Origin: Flavivirga jejuensis
GTDB taxonomy: Bacteria; Bacteroidota; Bacteroidia; Flavobacteriales; Flavobacteriaceae
Direction of reading: 5' to 3'
NCBI RefSeq assembly: GCF_030540765.1
Contig: NZ_JAUOEL010000010.1
Span: forward strand, 1-64,000
DNA: 64,000 nt
A program made the position numbers and the translations under genes. This document shows positions 9,517 to 18,364 of the stretch, one piece after another (the stretch's first letter is position 1; every line of letters begins with the position of its first letter). Below the pieces are notes generated by a model. The model did no database searches and was not told the origin of the DNA. It saw only the letters and a list, made by a program, of their open reading frames with translations.

Positions 9517-10539
9517 TCAATAGAACCCGAACGCAAAGCAACCTCGACCCCCTTTTTTTAGTTTCATAAACGCTTTATAAGCCAACTGTACTTTATTGGT
9601 TGGAATAGTAGGGATTTTAATCCCAGCCTTATAAAGCATATTAAGAGCGACTTGTTTTTCAGAAGTAGGTAAGCCTGCCATCATAGCAAAAAACTTTTTG
9701 GGATCCACCCTAAATAGTTTCCTGTTTTTGTACTTCTCAACAAAATTCCGATCATACCCAAAAACAGTATCAAATCTTTTTTCGGCACCCTCAAAAAAGC
9801 CATTTCTATGGAATCCTTGCTTTTCTTCTTTTCCATTTAAAACAGTCGTATTCTCTTTAAATTTAGCACCAGGAGACAAGCTATATGTATTAGTCACATC
9901 TTTTCTGCTAACGATAATATGAACGTGTGTCTGCACGCCTTCTTTTTTCATGCCTTCGACCAGCAATTTTCCATCGATTTTATGAGGCGCTTGCCCTATA
10001 AGTTTGTCGATTTGCTTTTGAATCAATTTTACATTGCCTTTTAAATCACCCAGTTCCACTTTTACTATATCATGTTTGAGTTTGGCAATTTGTTTTCGAT
10101 AAGGGGTATTTTCCTTTATCTTTTTCTCAAACCCTCGAAACGTTCTTTCATGTTCAATTTTTGCATAATATTTAATATCGTTAACATTCACCGTTCTATC
10201 TCGATAAAAGGAAGCCGCATAATCCCTCATAATATCCCTGGTGTACTTTCTGAGAAAAGCAGGGTCATTATTAATATGCTTTAATTCTCTGTAACTCGGA
10301 CTAACAACAATAGAATAAAATTTAGGATCCGTTTTATGAAGTTTAGCCGTATTGCTATCAATTTCCGAAATCACCTTTTCGGGGCTTACTTTGTCATTAA
10401 ACTGATCAAAAAAATGCTCCTGAAGTTCAGGATGTTTTTCTTCGTTTTCTTTCTCCAGATAATTCACATAATCCGTTACACTGCTGTTAAATGTTTCAAA
10501 TCCTTTACCTATTTTCTGAGCTGTTATGGCGATATACAT
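9517..10539 (-). CDS. MobB-type relaxase (DUF5712 family)
   Basis: The 340-residue protein begins MYIAITAQKIGKGF and carries THVHIIVSRKD (about residue 205-215), the metal-binding histidine motif of the Bacteroidota MOBB relaxases. It has a charged helical middle (residues 130-190). Such proteins nick oriT and stay attached to the transferred strand. The gene lies two bases after the BfmA/BtgA gene and just before the coupling protein, forming a three-gene mobilisation operon. Catalytic Tyr candidates are numerous, and I cannot assign one. The length and the start at 10539 fit the family. Confidence 0.85.
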   Translation of the reverse strand: MYIAITAQKIGKGFETFNSSVTDYVNYLEKENEEKHPELQEHFFDQFNDKVSPEKVISEIDSNTAKLHKTDPKFYSIVVSPSYRELKHINNDPAFLRKYTRDIMRDYAASFYRDRTVNVNDIKYYAKIEHERTFRGFEKKIKENTPYRKQIAKLKHDIVKVELGDLKGNVKLIQKQIDKLIGQAPHKIDGKLLVEGMKKEGVQTHVHIIVSRKDVTNTYSLSPGAKFKENTTVLNGKEEKQGFHRNGFFEGAEKRFDTVFGYDRNFVEKYKNRKLFRVDPKKFFAMMAGLPTSEKQVALNMLYKAGIKIPTIPTNKVQLAYKAFMKLKKGGRGCFAFGFY

Positions 10540-10541
10540 GA

Positions 10542-11120
10542 TTATAATTTTTTAAGAGTTCGTATAAAATTTTCGAGTTCAGATTTTGAAATTTCCAGTT
10601 TCAAATAATCTTTCCCAAAACTGTTTTTTACGGTTGTTACTTTATCCAATACGTACTTAAAATCTGTGGATACATTTTCCATTTTACTGGCTAATTTTTC
10701 ATATCGAATTTTAGGTACAATACTGTCCACTACGTTTTTTTCATCGACGGGCTTGTCGGCAAATTTCTTTTCAACTCGTATAGGTTTTTCCTCCTTTATT
10801 TTTTCACCAAAAAGAGAAAGTAACATAGCGTTATTAGGTTTGGTCTGGTTCACCTCAATATCTCGAATAATAGCAATAGTAGCTTCAGTACGTTTAATAG
10901 ATGTTTCGGTACGTGCTCTGTTTTTTAGGAGTTCCTGAATAAGGCTTTGGGTAAACCTATCGGAAGGGGTGAAGCCGTGCCACTCAAAAAAATCCATCAT
11001 AATAGATAAAGTGGCAGTATGGGATTTTGCAATTTTTTTAGAAAACAGACGAAATCTAACAGCCACATTATCTTTAATGCTAATAGCTGAAAATTTGTAT
11101 GTCTTATTGTTCTTGCTCAT
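10542..11120 (-). CDS. BfmA/BtgA-family mobilisation protein
   Basis: This 192-residue basic protein has the N-terminal pattern FSAISIKDNVAVRFRLFSKKIAKSHTATLSIMMDFFEWHGF, typical of the BfmA/BtgA mobilisation accessory proteins of Bacteroides transposons. The ribbon-helix-helix-like N-terminus probably binds oriT and recruits the relaxase encoded two bases downstream. The C-terminal half is charged and helical. Repeats TTTACAGTAA directly upstream may be its binding sites, giving autoregulation (inference). Confidence 0.83.
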   Translation of the reverse strand: MSKNNKTYKFSAISIKDNVAVRFRLFSKKIAKSHTATLSIMMDFFEWHGFTPSDRFTQSLIQELLKNRARTETSIKRTEATIAIIRDIEVNQTKPNNAMLLSLFGEKIKEEKPIRVEKKFADKPVDEKNVVDSIVPKIRYEKLASKMENVSTDFKYVLDKVTTVKNSFGKDYLKLEISKSELENFIRTLKKL

Positions 11121-11122
11121 TA

Positions 11123-11175
11123 TTTACAGTAACTTTTTTAAATGTTTACTGGTGTTTCAGAAGGGTTTACAGTAA
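11123..11175. promoter_or_regulatory. Direct repeats TTTACAGTAA upstream of the mobilisation operon
   Basis: Two exact copies of TTTACAGTAA lie at 11123-11132 and 11166-11175, with a related GTTTACTGG in between. The first copy starts two bases upstream of the BfmA/BtgA start codon. The spacing is 43 bases, about four helical turns. They are plausible operators or oriT-binding iterons for the mobilisation protein. Confidence 0.45.
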
Positions 11176-11245
11176 ATATTATATGCTGTTTTAGCTGCTA
11201 ATAGCTGAAATCCCTTTATTTTCAACGCTTTTCGAAGAAAATGAA

Positions 11246-11335
11246 ACCCGTAGCGTCGCTTTAGCGCGCTACCCTCTCGCTATTCCTTTTCGCCCGCACA
11301 CGGTCGAAAATCAATACCAAGACAAGGTATTGGCT
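11246..11335. other. Candidate oriT region with two small inverted repeats
   Basis: This gene-free stretch has GTAGCG/CGCTAC arms (11250-11272) and CAATACC/GGTATTG arms (11312-11318 and 11326-11332, 7-base loop). It is locally more GC-rich than its surroundings. It sits upstream of the BfmA/BtgA and relaxase genes, where Bacteroidota elements usually keep oriT. No nic site can be assigned from sequence alone. Confidence 0.4.
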
Positions 11336-11437
11336 AAAGACTGTTTTATGGAACAAAAACACTATTTTAAGAAAATGGTAAAACGGATTTTATTAAATAT
11401 GGAACACTTCTTTAATTCTGTTAAAAATCCAATAACG

Positions 11438-11466
11438 AAAAAAGGACAGTCAACAAACTGCCCTTT
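11438..11466. terminator. Hairpin terminator, both directions
   Basis: AAAAGG-A-CAGT pairs with ACTG-C-CCTTTT around the loop CAACAA. It has A- and T-rich flanks on both sides, and lies between the small 65-codon gene and the candidate oriT. Confidence 0.6.
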
Positions 11467-11488
11467 TCAATTAACTTAAAATGACTGC

Positions 11489-11686
11489 TTAAATATTAAA
11501 AACGTAATCATAAGAATATAGATTCCGTTGTGCTTCGGTTTCCAATAGTACATCATAATCCAAATGATTTTCTTTTGCATAGGATTTCAATGAGTTTCCA
11601 AACTGGCGTTCAACACCCTTTTTAGATGTCAAAAGTAGTTTTTGTTGAGTCTCATTATCGAGATTGCTATAATTTAAACATATCAT
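11489..11686 (-). CDS. Small hypothetical protein of the ICE
   Basis: The 65-residue protein (MICLNYSNLDNETQQKLLLTSKKG...) has no signal peptide or membrane segment. It lies 11 bases downstream of the RadC-like gene in the same direction, with a terminator after it. Similar short ORFs are common near radC and ssb in Bacteroidota mobile elements, which supports a real gene, but I know no function for it. Confidence 0.55.
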   Translation of the reverse strand: MICLNYSNLDNETQQKLLLTSKKGVERQFGNSLKSYAKENHLDYDVLLETEAQRNLYSYDYVFNI

Positions 11687-11697
11687 AATTTCTAATT

Positions 11698-12147
11698 TTA
11701 GAGTATTGAATTATCTGCAAAACTGTAATAGGCTCCACTTGGTGTAATAATTAAATGATCAATAATTCTTATATCAAAAAGTTCAGCAGCATTTTTAATT
11801 TTTCTTGTCAATTGTATATCAGCTAGACTTGCTTTTAATGTCCCAGAAGGGTGATTGTGAACTAGCAAAACCCCAGTAGCAAGTGATTTTAGAACAACCG
11901 CAAACAGAAGACGTAAATCAACTATTGTACCTGTAATACCTCCACTAGAAACTTGATAAATACCTTTAACTTTATTGGCGTTATTAAGCAATAAGATTTT
12001 AAAAGATTCATGAATGCCGATGGTGTTTTTATCCCAATGTTCAAATATGAATTTTGCGGTATCCGAAGAGCATTTTAGTTGACACCACTTATCAGATTTA
12101 ATACGTTGTTTATAACTTATTTTAATTTCATTAACTTTGCTTTCCAT
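11698..12147 (-). CDS. RadC-family JAB/MPN domain protein
   Basis: The 149-residue protein has the JAMM metal motif HNHPSG followed by the Asp of ASLADIQLT, and the typical RadC segments GTIVDLRLLFAVVLKSLATGVLLVHNHP and DIRIIDHLIIT. It lacks the N-terminal UPF0758 helix-hairpin-helix region of chromosomal RadC, as is usual for copies on ICEs and plasmids. The role is unknown. It is suspected to be a DNA-associated metalloprotease-like protein or an anti-defence factor. It lies between ssb and the 65-codon gene, separated from ssb by a terminator. Confidence 0.88.
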   Translation of the reverse strand: MESKVNEIKISYKQRIKSDKWCQLKCSSDTAKFIFEHWDKNTIGIHESFKILLLNNANKVKGIYQVSSGGITGTIVDLRLLFAVVLKSLATGVLLVHNHPSGTLKASLADIQLTRKIKNAAELFDIRIIDHLIITPSGAYYSFADNSIL

Positions 12148-12175
12148 TGTATTTTCTTTATAGGATTTATAATGA

Positions 12176-12211
12176 AAAGAGGGCAGAACTTTTCCGAGCG
12201 AAGCCCTCTTT
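12176..12211 (-). terminator. Rho-independent terminator after ssb
   Basis: AAAGAGGGC (12176-12184) pairs perfectly with GCCCTCTTT (12203-12211) around an 18-base loop, and is read at the end of the leftward ssb gene. Confidence 0.65.
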
Positions 12212-12230
12212 AATTTTTAATAGTTACGAA

Positions 12231-12731
12231 CTAAGCCTTTTTGCTATTGGTTTCTTTTCTATTCTTTCGGGTTCTTGACCTTGTTTGAGATTTCTTTGTA
12301 CCCGATTTTTCAGATGCTTCCACCTCTTTAGTATGGGAGTTATTTTTCTGTTGTGTTTCTGCTTCAACTAATTTTTCATTGGTGAGGGTACTAGTCTCTT
12401 TTGAGTCCAATAGCAGAATGTCATACGCCACAATTTCGGTTACATAACATGTTATATTCATGTCATTGACGTAACTACGAGAAGTCAATTTACCCTCAAT
12501 AGCAATAAGTTTACCCTTGCGAGTGTACTTTTCGATGATGTCGGCTTTTTTGTTCCAAGCAACGATATAATGCCACTCTGTAGATTGTACCTTTTCGCCT
12601 TGGGCATTTCGGTAGTATTCATTGGTTGCCATAGAAAAACGGGCAACTTTATGACCGCTTTCAAGGATGGTGATTTTGGGACTGTCCCCAACATTTCCGA
12701 TTAATTGAACTTTGTTTCTTAAATTACTCAT
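12231..12731 (-). CDS. ssb: Single-stranded DNA-binding protein of the ICE
   Basis: Residues 1-110 form an OB fold with the SSB pattern LRNKVQLIGNVGDSPKI, VARFSMATNEYYRNAQGEKVQSTEWHYIVAW and GKLIAIEGKLTSRSY. Such proteins coat the transferred strand on entry. The tail is odd. In place of the acidic DDDIPF-type tip that recruits partner proteins, it ends in a Ser/Thr/Lys/Arg-rich stretch (KKSQTRSRTRKNRKETNSKKA region). The protein may therefore not talk to the usual replication partners (inference). It is the first sizeable gene of the leftward maintenance block. A hairpin lies upstream at 12764-12779. Confidence 0.9.
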   Translation of the reverse strand: MSNLRNKVQLIGNVGDSPKITILESGHKVARFSMATNEYYRNAQGEKVQSTEWHYIVAWNKKADIIEKYTRKGKLIAIEGKLTSRSYVNDMNITCYVTEIVAYDILLLDSKETSTLTNEKLVEAETQQKNNSHTKEVEASEKSGTKKSQTRSRTRKNRKETNSKKA

Positions 12732-12763
12732 GATTAAAAAATTTAAAATTAATATTAGATGTT

Positions 12764-12779
12764 GCCTGATACGTCAGGC
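12764..12779. promoter_or_regulatory. Short perfect hairpin GCCTGA-TACG-TCAGGC
   Basis: Six-base perfect arms surround a TACG loop, 32 bases upstream of the ssb start codon. It could end the small upstream reading frame (whose stop codon lies within it) or act in the ssb leader. Confidence 0.4.
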
Positions 12780-12905
12780 GTTTAAAAGTGATTTACTTAT
12801 TATATCTTGAGGCGTTTTCCTTTTTTGATTTTTTAACTTTTGCGATGCTTCCGTTTTATTGTTTTTATATGATTTCATAGCTTTTTGTTTTGATTTACTT
12901 CTCAT
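12774..12905 (-). CDS. Possible 43-residue basic peptide upstream of ssb
   Basis: A short leftward frame starts at an ATG at 12905 and ends at the hairpin upstream of ssb. It begins MRSKSKQKAMKSYKNNKTEA and is strongly lysine-rich with no hydrophobic segment. It has the direction and spacing expected of a leader gene of the ssb operon. There is no homology I recognise. It could be a chance frame in A-rich DNA. Confidence 0.3.
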   Translation of the reverse strand: MRSKSKQKAMKSYKNNKTEASQKLKNQKRKTPQDIISKSLLNA

Positions 12906-12951
12906 AGAGCTGTCAGTTGTTACCTTTTTTGATGCTTATTGTCTATTCAAT

Positions 12952-13024
12952 ATTCATACGTTGTGGGACGTATAAATAAGGAAGGGTAGAGGTTAGGCTT
13001 TATGCCGTCACGCAACGTATGAAT
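12952..13024. repeat. Nested long inverted repeat between ssb block and CRISPR locus
   Basis: ATTCATACGTTG (12952-12963) and CAACGTATGAAT (13013-13024) are perfect 12-base arms about 50 bases apart. Outside them, ACCTTTTTTG (about 12922) faces CAAAAAAGGT (about 13041), extending the symmetry. This is too large for a simple terminator. It is a candidate recombination, replication or integration site at the boundary where the rightward CRISPR locus meets the leftward ICE genes. Confidence 0.45.
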
Positions 13025-13592
13025 GTTGTAGTTTTGCCGCCAAAAAAGGTGATAGATGCAGCTTTCAGAAATGAATTTAAAATTGAGGTCGGGAAATATG
13101 AATGCAATGGAAGTGTAATAAAATGAACAAGAATTTCTTTTTTTTAGCTTAGATATTTGATAAAAACATATTTGATGTTGTTGTCTAATTTGATATTGTA
13201 GCTCTAATTATTTTTTTAAACTATTATTTGGATTCTGTCGTATTGGTTAAATAAAATTATTAAACCGACCGAACTTAGAATTAATTCATAGTTGAATAAT
13301 AATAAGAGGATAACGATGATATTTATGCATAAACTAAATTTTATATCCCAATTAAACTATATTCAAGAAAGCATAAAAATTAATGGATTAAAACCCATTA
13401 AAACAATGTGGAGTTTTTATCTATAATCAATTCCCATTATGAGTTTCAAAACTATAGCTGTAATTTTTTTATACGAAAAGAAAACAAATAGAATGGAATT
13501 AATCTTACTCAATCGTTTTTTTTGTATATATTTATAAGATAAATAGTCTGATTTTTAGGGCTGTTTTATATTATGAAGAAGCTATCAAACCT
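13025..13592. other. Gene-free stretch upstream of the cas operon, with a candidate promoter
   Basis: No coding frame is seen. A TTTG at 13521-13524, a 19-base spacer and TAGTCTGA at 13544-13551 resemble the Bacteroidota -33/-7 pair (TTTG, then TAnnTTTG with one change). It would start transcription about 35 bases before cas10. The remainder is AT-rich and featureless. Confidence 0.4.
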
Positions 13593-14972
13593 ATGAAAAA
13601 CCCTCACATCTACGGCTTGACCGTACAAGGCATACAGTCTTATATTTTTTCCACAAATAAACTCAAAGAAATTATTGGAGCCAGCGAAATTATCGAGCAG
13701 ATATGTACAAGATGGTTTTTTGAATTTATCAAAAAAAATGAAATAGAAGGTATTCAATTACTAAATGCTGCTGGTAACATTCGTTTTTTAACTACAGAAG
13801 ATTCAGCAAAACAAATATTCAAAGATTTTCATTTTAAGATTAGCAAAAAAGCACCTGGTGTGCCTTTTAGTCAAGCCGTAATTGAAGTAAGTAACTGTAA
13901 AAATGAAGAAGATGCCATAAAAGGACTCGACAAAAAATTAGATGCACAACGTAATGTGCCATTACAGACTTTTGACTTGGGAGTTATGATGCGCAGTAAA
14001 AATAGGCGTACAGGTAATTTTGCTTATACTGAAAATAAAACTTTAGCGGAGTATGTTGATGTAGAATCACATTCGAAATTAATAATAAATAAAGATGAGA
14101 TTTCAGACAAGATAATTAAAGGCGAAAGTGAATTAAGTGAAATCAAATTCCCGACAGAGTTTGAAGAACTCTCTAAAAATGGAACACACAGTTGGCTAGC
14201 GGTTATACATATAGACGGCAATGGCATGGGAAATATTATTAAAAGGATTTTAAGTGATACTATGTATTCTAATAAATTTGATACACTTTCCGAGTTTTCA
14301 AAAAAAATAGGAGATGCCACTCTAAATGCTTTTAGAACAGCCTTAAAAAGTTTAGATATAAAAAACGCAAAGTACATGCGACCAATTATTATTGGAGGAG
14401 ACGATGTGACCTTAATTATTAGAGCAGATTTTGCTTTAAAATTCACTCAGAATTATTTAACTGCATTTGAAAAAAATACGAAAGATATTATTCTTGGTGT
14501 TTCCAAAATTACAGCTTGTGCTGGAATTGCTTATGTAAAAGAAAAATTTCCGTTTCATTATGCTGTGCATTTAGCAGAGGAGTTATGTAGCTATGCGAAA
14601 AATAAAAGCGAACGAAAATTTTCTTGCGTGCAATTTCATAAAGTGAATGACAGTATTATTGAAGTTTATAAAGACATAATTAAAGAAGAACTTACAACAT
14701 CTTCTGGGGAGAAATTTGTTAATGGCCCCTACGGGCTTCAAAACGAAAATAGCATAGCAGAGCTCATTAAAAACGCAAACCTTTTAAAAGAAAACGATGC
14801 ACCAACCAATAGCTTACGCGAATATATAGATGCCTGTTTTAACGATAAATTAATGAAACCTGTGTTTTTAAGTCGTCTAAAAGCAAAATTAGGAATTGAT
14901 TTTAATAATCTATTAGAAAATGAAACAGCATTATACGATTATTTGGCTCTCCATGCCGTAAACTCAATTTAA
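13593..14972 (+). CDS. cas10: Cas10, HD-less, GGDD-type, of a type III-Dv effector complex
   Basis: The 459-residue protein starts with IYGLTVQGIQSYIFSTNKLKEIIGASEIIEQ, the N-terminal palm pattern of Cas10. There is no HD nuclease domain in front of it. The catalytic palm has IHIDGNGMGN (Asp208) and IIGGDDVTLI (Gly268-Gly269-Asp270-Asp271), so the cyclase site that makes cyclic oligoadenylates is intact. DNA cleavage by HD is not expected. Activation by target RNA and signalling to a downstream effector are therefore predicted (family knowledge plus inference). It is the first gene of an operon that continues without a large gap through the Cas6-like gene. The size is small for Cas10, which fits the lack of HD. 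Confidence 0.93.
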   Translation: MKNPHIYGLTVQGIQSYIFSTNKLKEIIGASEIIEQICTRWFFEFIKKNEIEGIQLLNAAGNIRFLTTEDSAKQIFKDFHFKISKKAPGVPFSQAVIEVSNCKNEEDAIKGLDKKLDAQRNVPLQTFDLGVMMRSKNRRTGNFAYTENKTLAEYVDVESHSKLIINKDEISDKIIKGESELSEIKFPTEFEELSKNGTHSWLAVIHIDGNGMGNIIKRILSDTMYSNKFDTLSEFSKKIGDATLNAFRTALKSLDIKNAKYMRPIIIGGDDVTLIIRADFALKFTQNYLTAFEKNTKDIILGVSKITACAGIAYVKEKFPFHYAVHLAEELCSYAKNKSERKFSCVQFHKVNDSIIEVYKDIIKEELTTSSGEKFVNGPYGLQNENSIAELIKNANLLKENDAPTNSLREYIDACFNDKLMKPVFLSRLKAKLGIDFNNLLENETALYDYLALHAVNSI

Positions 14973-14990
14973 AAAACACTAAAAAAGTAT

Positions 14991-17030
14991 ATGAAAGTAG
15001 AACTTAAATTTTATTCCAATTGGGCAACAGGAACAGGGAAAACAGGAGGAAGTAAAGATAGTGTTGTTATAAAAGACAATGATGGTTTGCCATTTATTCC
15101 TGGCAGAACATTTAAAGGTTTAGTTAGAGATGCTTATAGAGCCTGTGGCTTTACAAACGAAATTTCCCTTTTTGGTCAAGAAATAGAAATAGATGTTGAG
15201 ATTGAGAATAAAAAATTAAAAGAAGGAGCATTGCGTTTTAATTCCGTAGTGGTTAGCAATGCTTTGCGACCAAAAATATTACCTTACAAAAAGCATTTAT
15301 TTACGACCAAAACAGCAACAGCGTTAAGTGATAAACAGGCTGTTAATCATTCCTTACGAAAAAACGAAATTGTTATCCCAATACGTTTAACAACTGAAAT
15401 TGTATATAATAAAGACAATAGAGAGTTAAACCCGAAAGATAAAGAGGAAATAACATTTGCGCTTAAAATGTTAAAACGAGTAGGAGAAAAGCGTCATCGA
15501 GGTCTTGGACAATGTATAGCTACCGTAATAGAAAAGTCTAGCAATAACACCCATAAAGAGCCTGAAAACAAAGAAGAAGATATTAACGCAGATTCAACTA
15601 TAGTGCAATTTAAATGCACGGTTAATTCGCCTTTAATATTAGTGAAAAAAGCAAAAACAGATCAAAACATAGCATCGTTAGACTATATACCTGGCAATAA
15701 TTTTAGAGGTATAGTAGCAAATAATTTATTTGCAAATAAAAAAGAAGAAAGCAAAATAGATAGTATTGTTTTTAACGGTGATGTGCATTTTGGCGATGCA
15801 CATTTAGCAGTAGATAATAAAAGAAGCTACAAAGTGCCCTATTCTTTTTATTACGAAAAAAACGGTAAAGAGTATGAAGAAAGAGATACCATGTTTAATT
15901 TTCATTTAGATCAAAAATCGAAAAAAACAAAACAATACCGTAAGGGGTATTTAATTGATACTGAAAATACAGGAAAAAACATTCAGATTCAAAATATAAA
16001 ATATGGCAATCGAATGAAATCTTCTAGAAATGAAGAAACACGAAGTTCTAAAGAAAAAGGGTTATTCGTGTATCATTATATTGAAAAAGGGCAAACATTT
16101 ATTTTTGAAATAAAATCAGATAAGACTGAATATTTAAAAGAAGTAACTTCCATTCTAAACAATAAAACTCACTATTTTGGAAAAAGTAAATCGGCAGAAT
16201 TTGGAGGCGAAGTGTATATTGAGTTTCTTGAACAAAAACCAGATAGAGAACCGACTAGTACAGGGAAATATATTTATGCAGAAAGCAATTTATGTTTTAT
16301 AAATGAGTATGGAGCTTATACCCCAACCCCAACTGGAGAAGCGTTAACAGGTAATAAAGAAGCCAAAATAGATTGGACAAATTCGCAAATAAAATATAGA
16401 ACCTACACACCTTATAATGGACATAGAAAGAATTGGGATGCCGAGCGTCTTATTATAGAAAAAGGGTCTGTTTTTGTTTTAGAGAAGGAAATAGAAATAG
16501 CCAAGCATTGCGTTGGCCATTATAACAGTGAAGGTTATGGTAATATTTTGGTAAATCCGTCATTTTTAACAACGCCTATAACCATTGCAGGTATAGATAA
16601 AGAAAAGGAGAAAGCAGAAGATCTACCTAATAATAGGGAACTTTCAGAAAACGAAAAACAATTCATAGACTATTTAAAAAACAAAAACGCTCAGTATGTT
16701 GATGCGGTAAATGTGCATAATTATGTGACTGATTCTAAACCAGATTTTAGTAGTCAAGTTAGTACAAGCCAATGGGCAAGAGTGTTTAATGCTACAAAAA
16801 AAGCAGACTCATATTCTGCTTTAGAAAAATATTTATTTAAAACGGATGAGACTAAAGACAAATCTATTTGCAATGGAGGGAGTAAAGCATGGCTTAAAGA
16901 TGATACTAAATTATTAGAAGACTATATAAAAGGTTCTGTTAAAAAAGAATTAGACCCCTTAAATGCAACCCGACAACTAGCAAAGCGTATGATTCATAAC
17001 ACCAAAAAACAAGAGGATGTTCCCAATTAA
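14991..17030 (+). CDS. Cas7-Cas5-Cas11 fusion subunit of type III-Dv
   Basis: Three parts can be read. Residues 1-185 are a Cas7/Csm3-like RAMP with the target-cleaving Asp23 in KDSVVIKD, FIPGRTFKGLVRDAY and a glycine loop HRGLGQ. Residues 200-540 are a second RAMP with a Cas5/Csx10 character (FKCTVNSPLILVKKAK, YIPGNNFRGIVANN, glycine loop GKSKSAEFGGEVYIEF). Residues 555-679 are helical and match a Cas11-type small subunit in position. This fusion is the hallmark of the III-Dv complex known from Synechocystis. The stop overlaps the next gene by 14 bases, so translation is coupled. The domain boundaries are my estimate. Confidence 0.85.
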   Translation: MKVELKFYSNWATGTGKTGGSKDSVVIKDNDGLPFIPGRTFKGLVRDAYRACGFTNEISLFGQEIEIDVEIENKKLKEGALRFNSVVVSNALRPKILPYKKHLFTTKTATALSDKQAVNHSLRKNEIVIPIRLTTEIVYNKDNRELNPKDKEEITFALKMLKRVGEKRHRGLGQCIATVIEKSSNNTHKEPENKEEDINADSTIVQFKCTVNSPLILVKKAKTDQNIASLDYIPGNNFRGIVANNLFANKKEESKIDSIVFNGDVHFGDAHLAVDNKRSYKVPYSFYYEKNGKEYEERDTMFNFHLDQKSKKTKQYRKGYLIDTENTGKNIQIQNIKYGNRMKSSRNEETRSSKEKGLFVYHYIEKGQTFIFEIKSDKTEYLKEVTSILNNKTHYFGKSKSAEFGGEVYIEFLEQKPDREPTSTGKYIYAESNLCFINEYGAYTPTPTGEALTGNKEAKIDWTNSQIKYRTYTPYNGHRKNWDAERLIIEKGSVFVLEKEIEIAKHCVGHYNSEGYGNILVNPSFLTTPITIAGIDKEKEKAEDLPNNRELSENEKQFIDYLKNKNAQYVDAVNVHNYVTDSKPDFSSQVSTSQWARVFNATKKADSYSALEKYLFKTDETKDKSICNGGSKAWLKDDTKLLEDYIKGSVKKELDPLNATRQLAKRMIHNTKKQEDVPN

Positions 17031-18360
17031 ATATATAGCACAAATAGTGGTGGAAGCCATATCGCCTTTGGCTATTGGTAGTGATACTTTAGCTTACGAT
17101 CAAGATAATCTGGTGGTAAAAGACTGTAACAATTTACCATGTATTCCTGGAACAGCAATTGCTGGGTTTTTACGTGTAAACAATAATGAAATAGATGCAC
17201 TTTTTGGTGATGATCGAGAAAGTAATAAAAAGCAACCTGTTGGTTCAAATATATGTGTAAGCGACGGCTTTTTATTAGGCAAAGACCAAAAAGTAATACA
17301 AGAACCTCAAATTATTACCTGCGATTTTTTAAAAAAATATGAAAACTTACCCATAAGGCAGCATACCGCTATATCGCATTTGGGTGCAGCTAAAAACACT
17401 GGTATGTTCGATACCGAAATTGTGTTTAAAGGTTCCTGTTTTAAGTTTCAAATAGAGTTAGAACTAGAAAAAGAAAACTCAAAGGCTTGGCAAGCCATAA
17501 AGAATACCTTGCTAAGTAATAATTTTTATATAGGCGCTAGCGAGTTTAACAATTTTGGAGAATTACAAGTTGTGGAATTAAAGGACGCTGAGTTTAATAT
17601 TGCTAACGGGCTGGAACTCAAAAAATACTTAGGTATTTCTGCCGATTTAAACTCTGGAAGCGATTCTTTAAAAGTTGTTGATATAGATACAGCAGGGATT
17701 ACAAAAAAATATGAAGTAGAAGAAATTAACCTGTCTGGAGCAAATTCATTTTTCCATTTTGGTGCAGGTTTTGGCGACGACGAAGTAGATGCCGTTTGCT
17801 ATAAAGAAGACGTTATTGAAGGTTGGGAAAACGATGCCCCCTCCTTTGAAGAAAAATATGTGATTCCAGGTACAAGTATAAAAGGCACGTTAGCACACCG
17901 AGTTGCTTTTCATTATAACAAGAAAAATGATATTACTATTGAAAAAATAATAGAAGAGCATAATAAAGATAATTCAAAGTCTATTGAGATTTTAATAGGA
18001 AGTCACATAGGTTATAACAACCAAGCCGTTTGCGACATCTTCGGGAAGCCTAAAATATCAGAAAACGAAAACGGCGAACACGGTAAACTCATTATACAAG
18101 ATGTGTATTTAGATGATAGCTACGACGAAATCACTTTTAACCACAATAAAATAGACCGATATACTGGTGGTACTATAGCAGGTGCCTTATTTAACGAAAA
18201 AGTACTGGCTATAGATGCTTTTGATTTAAAATTTAAAACCGATACAGCTACTTTGGAGAACAAGTATTTACAAGCAGCACTTAACGATTTAAAAAATGGC
18301 CTATTGCCTATTGGCGGATTAACAAATAAAGGACACGGTGTTGTTATTGAAAAACTATAA
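17017..18360 (+). CDS. Cas7-2x, two fused Cas7 subunits of type III-Dv
   Basis: Two RAMP/Cas7 copies are joined in 447 residues. The first has Asp30 in DNLVVKD (the position of the Csm3 cleavage Asp), CIPGTAIAGFLR and NNFGELQV. The second starts near 245 (SFFHFGAGFGDDEVDAVCYKED), with VIPGTSIKGTLAHRV and the terminal glycine loop LPIGGLTNKGHGVV. Both acidic catalytic positions look present, so RNA cleavage at more than one site of the target is expected from the known complex. It overlaps the fusion gene by 14 bases upstream and lies 4 bases before csx19. Confidence 0.87.
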   Translation: MFPIKYIAQIVVEAISPLAIGSDTLAYDQDNLVVKDCNNLPCIPGTAIAGFLRVNNNEIDALFGDDRESNKKQPVGSNICVSDGFLLGKDQKVIQEPQIITCDFLKKYENLPIRQHTAISHLGAAKNTGMFDTEIVFKGSCFKFQIELELEKENSKAWQAIKNTLLSNNFYIGASEFNNFGELQVVELKDAEFNIANGLELKKYLGISADLNSGSDSLKVVDIDTAGITKKYEVEEINLSGANSFFHFGAGFGDDEVDAVCYKEDVIEGWENDAPSFEEKYVIPGTSIKGTLAHRVAFHYNKKNDITIEKIIEEHNKDNSKSIEILIGSHIGYNNQAVCDIFGKPKISENENGEHGKLIIQDVYLDDSYDEITFNHNKIDRYTGGTIAGALFNEKVLAIDAFDLKFKTDTATLENKYLQAALNDLKNGLLPIGGLTNKGHGVVIEKL

Positions 18361-18364
18361 ACTT

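Noticed and set aside
18338-18364. GTG start for csx19 inside the Cas7-2x gene
   Set aside because: The ATG at 18365 follows the stop at the short spacing seen between the other cas genes and needs no overlap.
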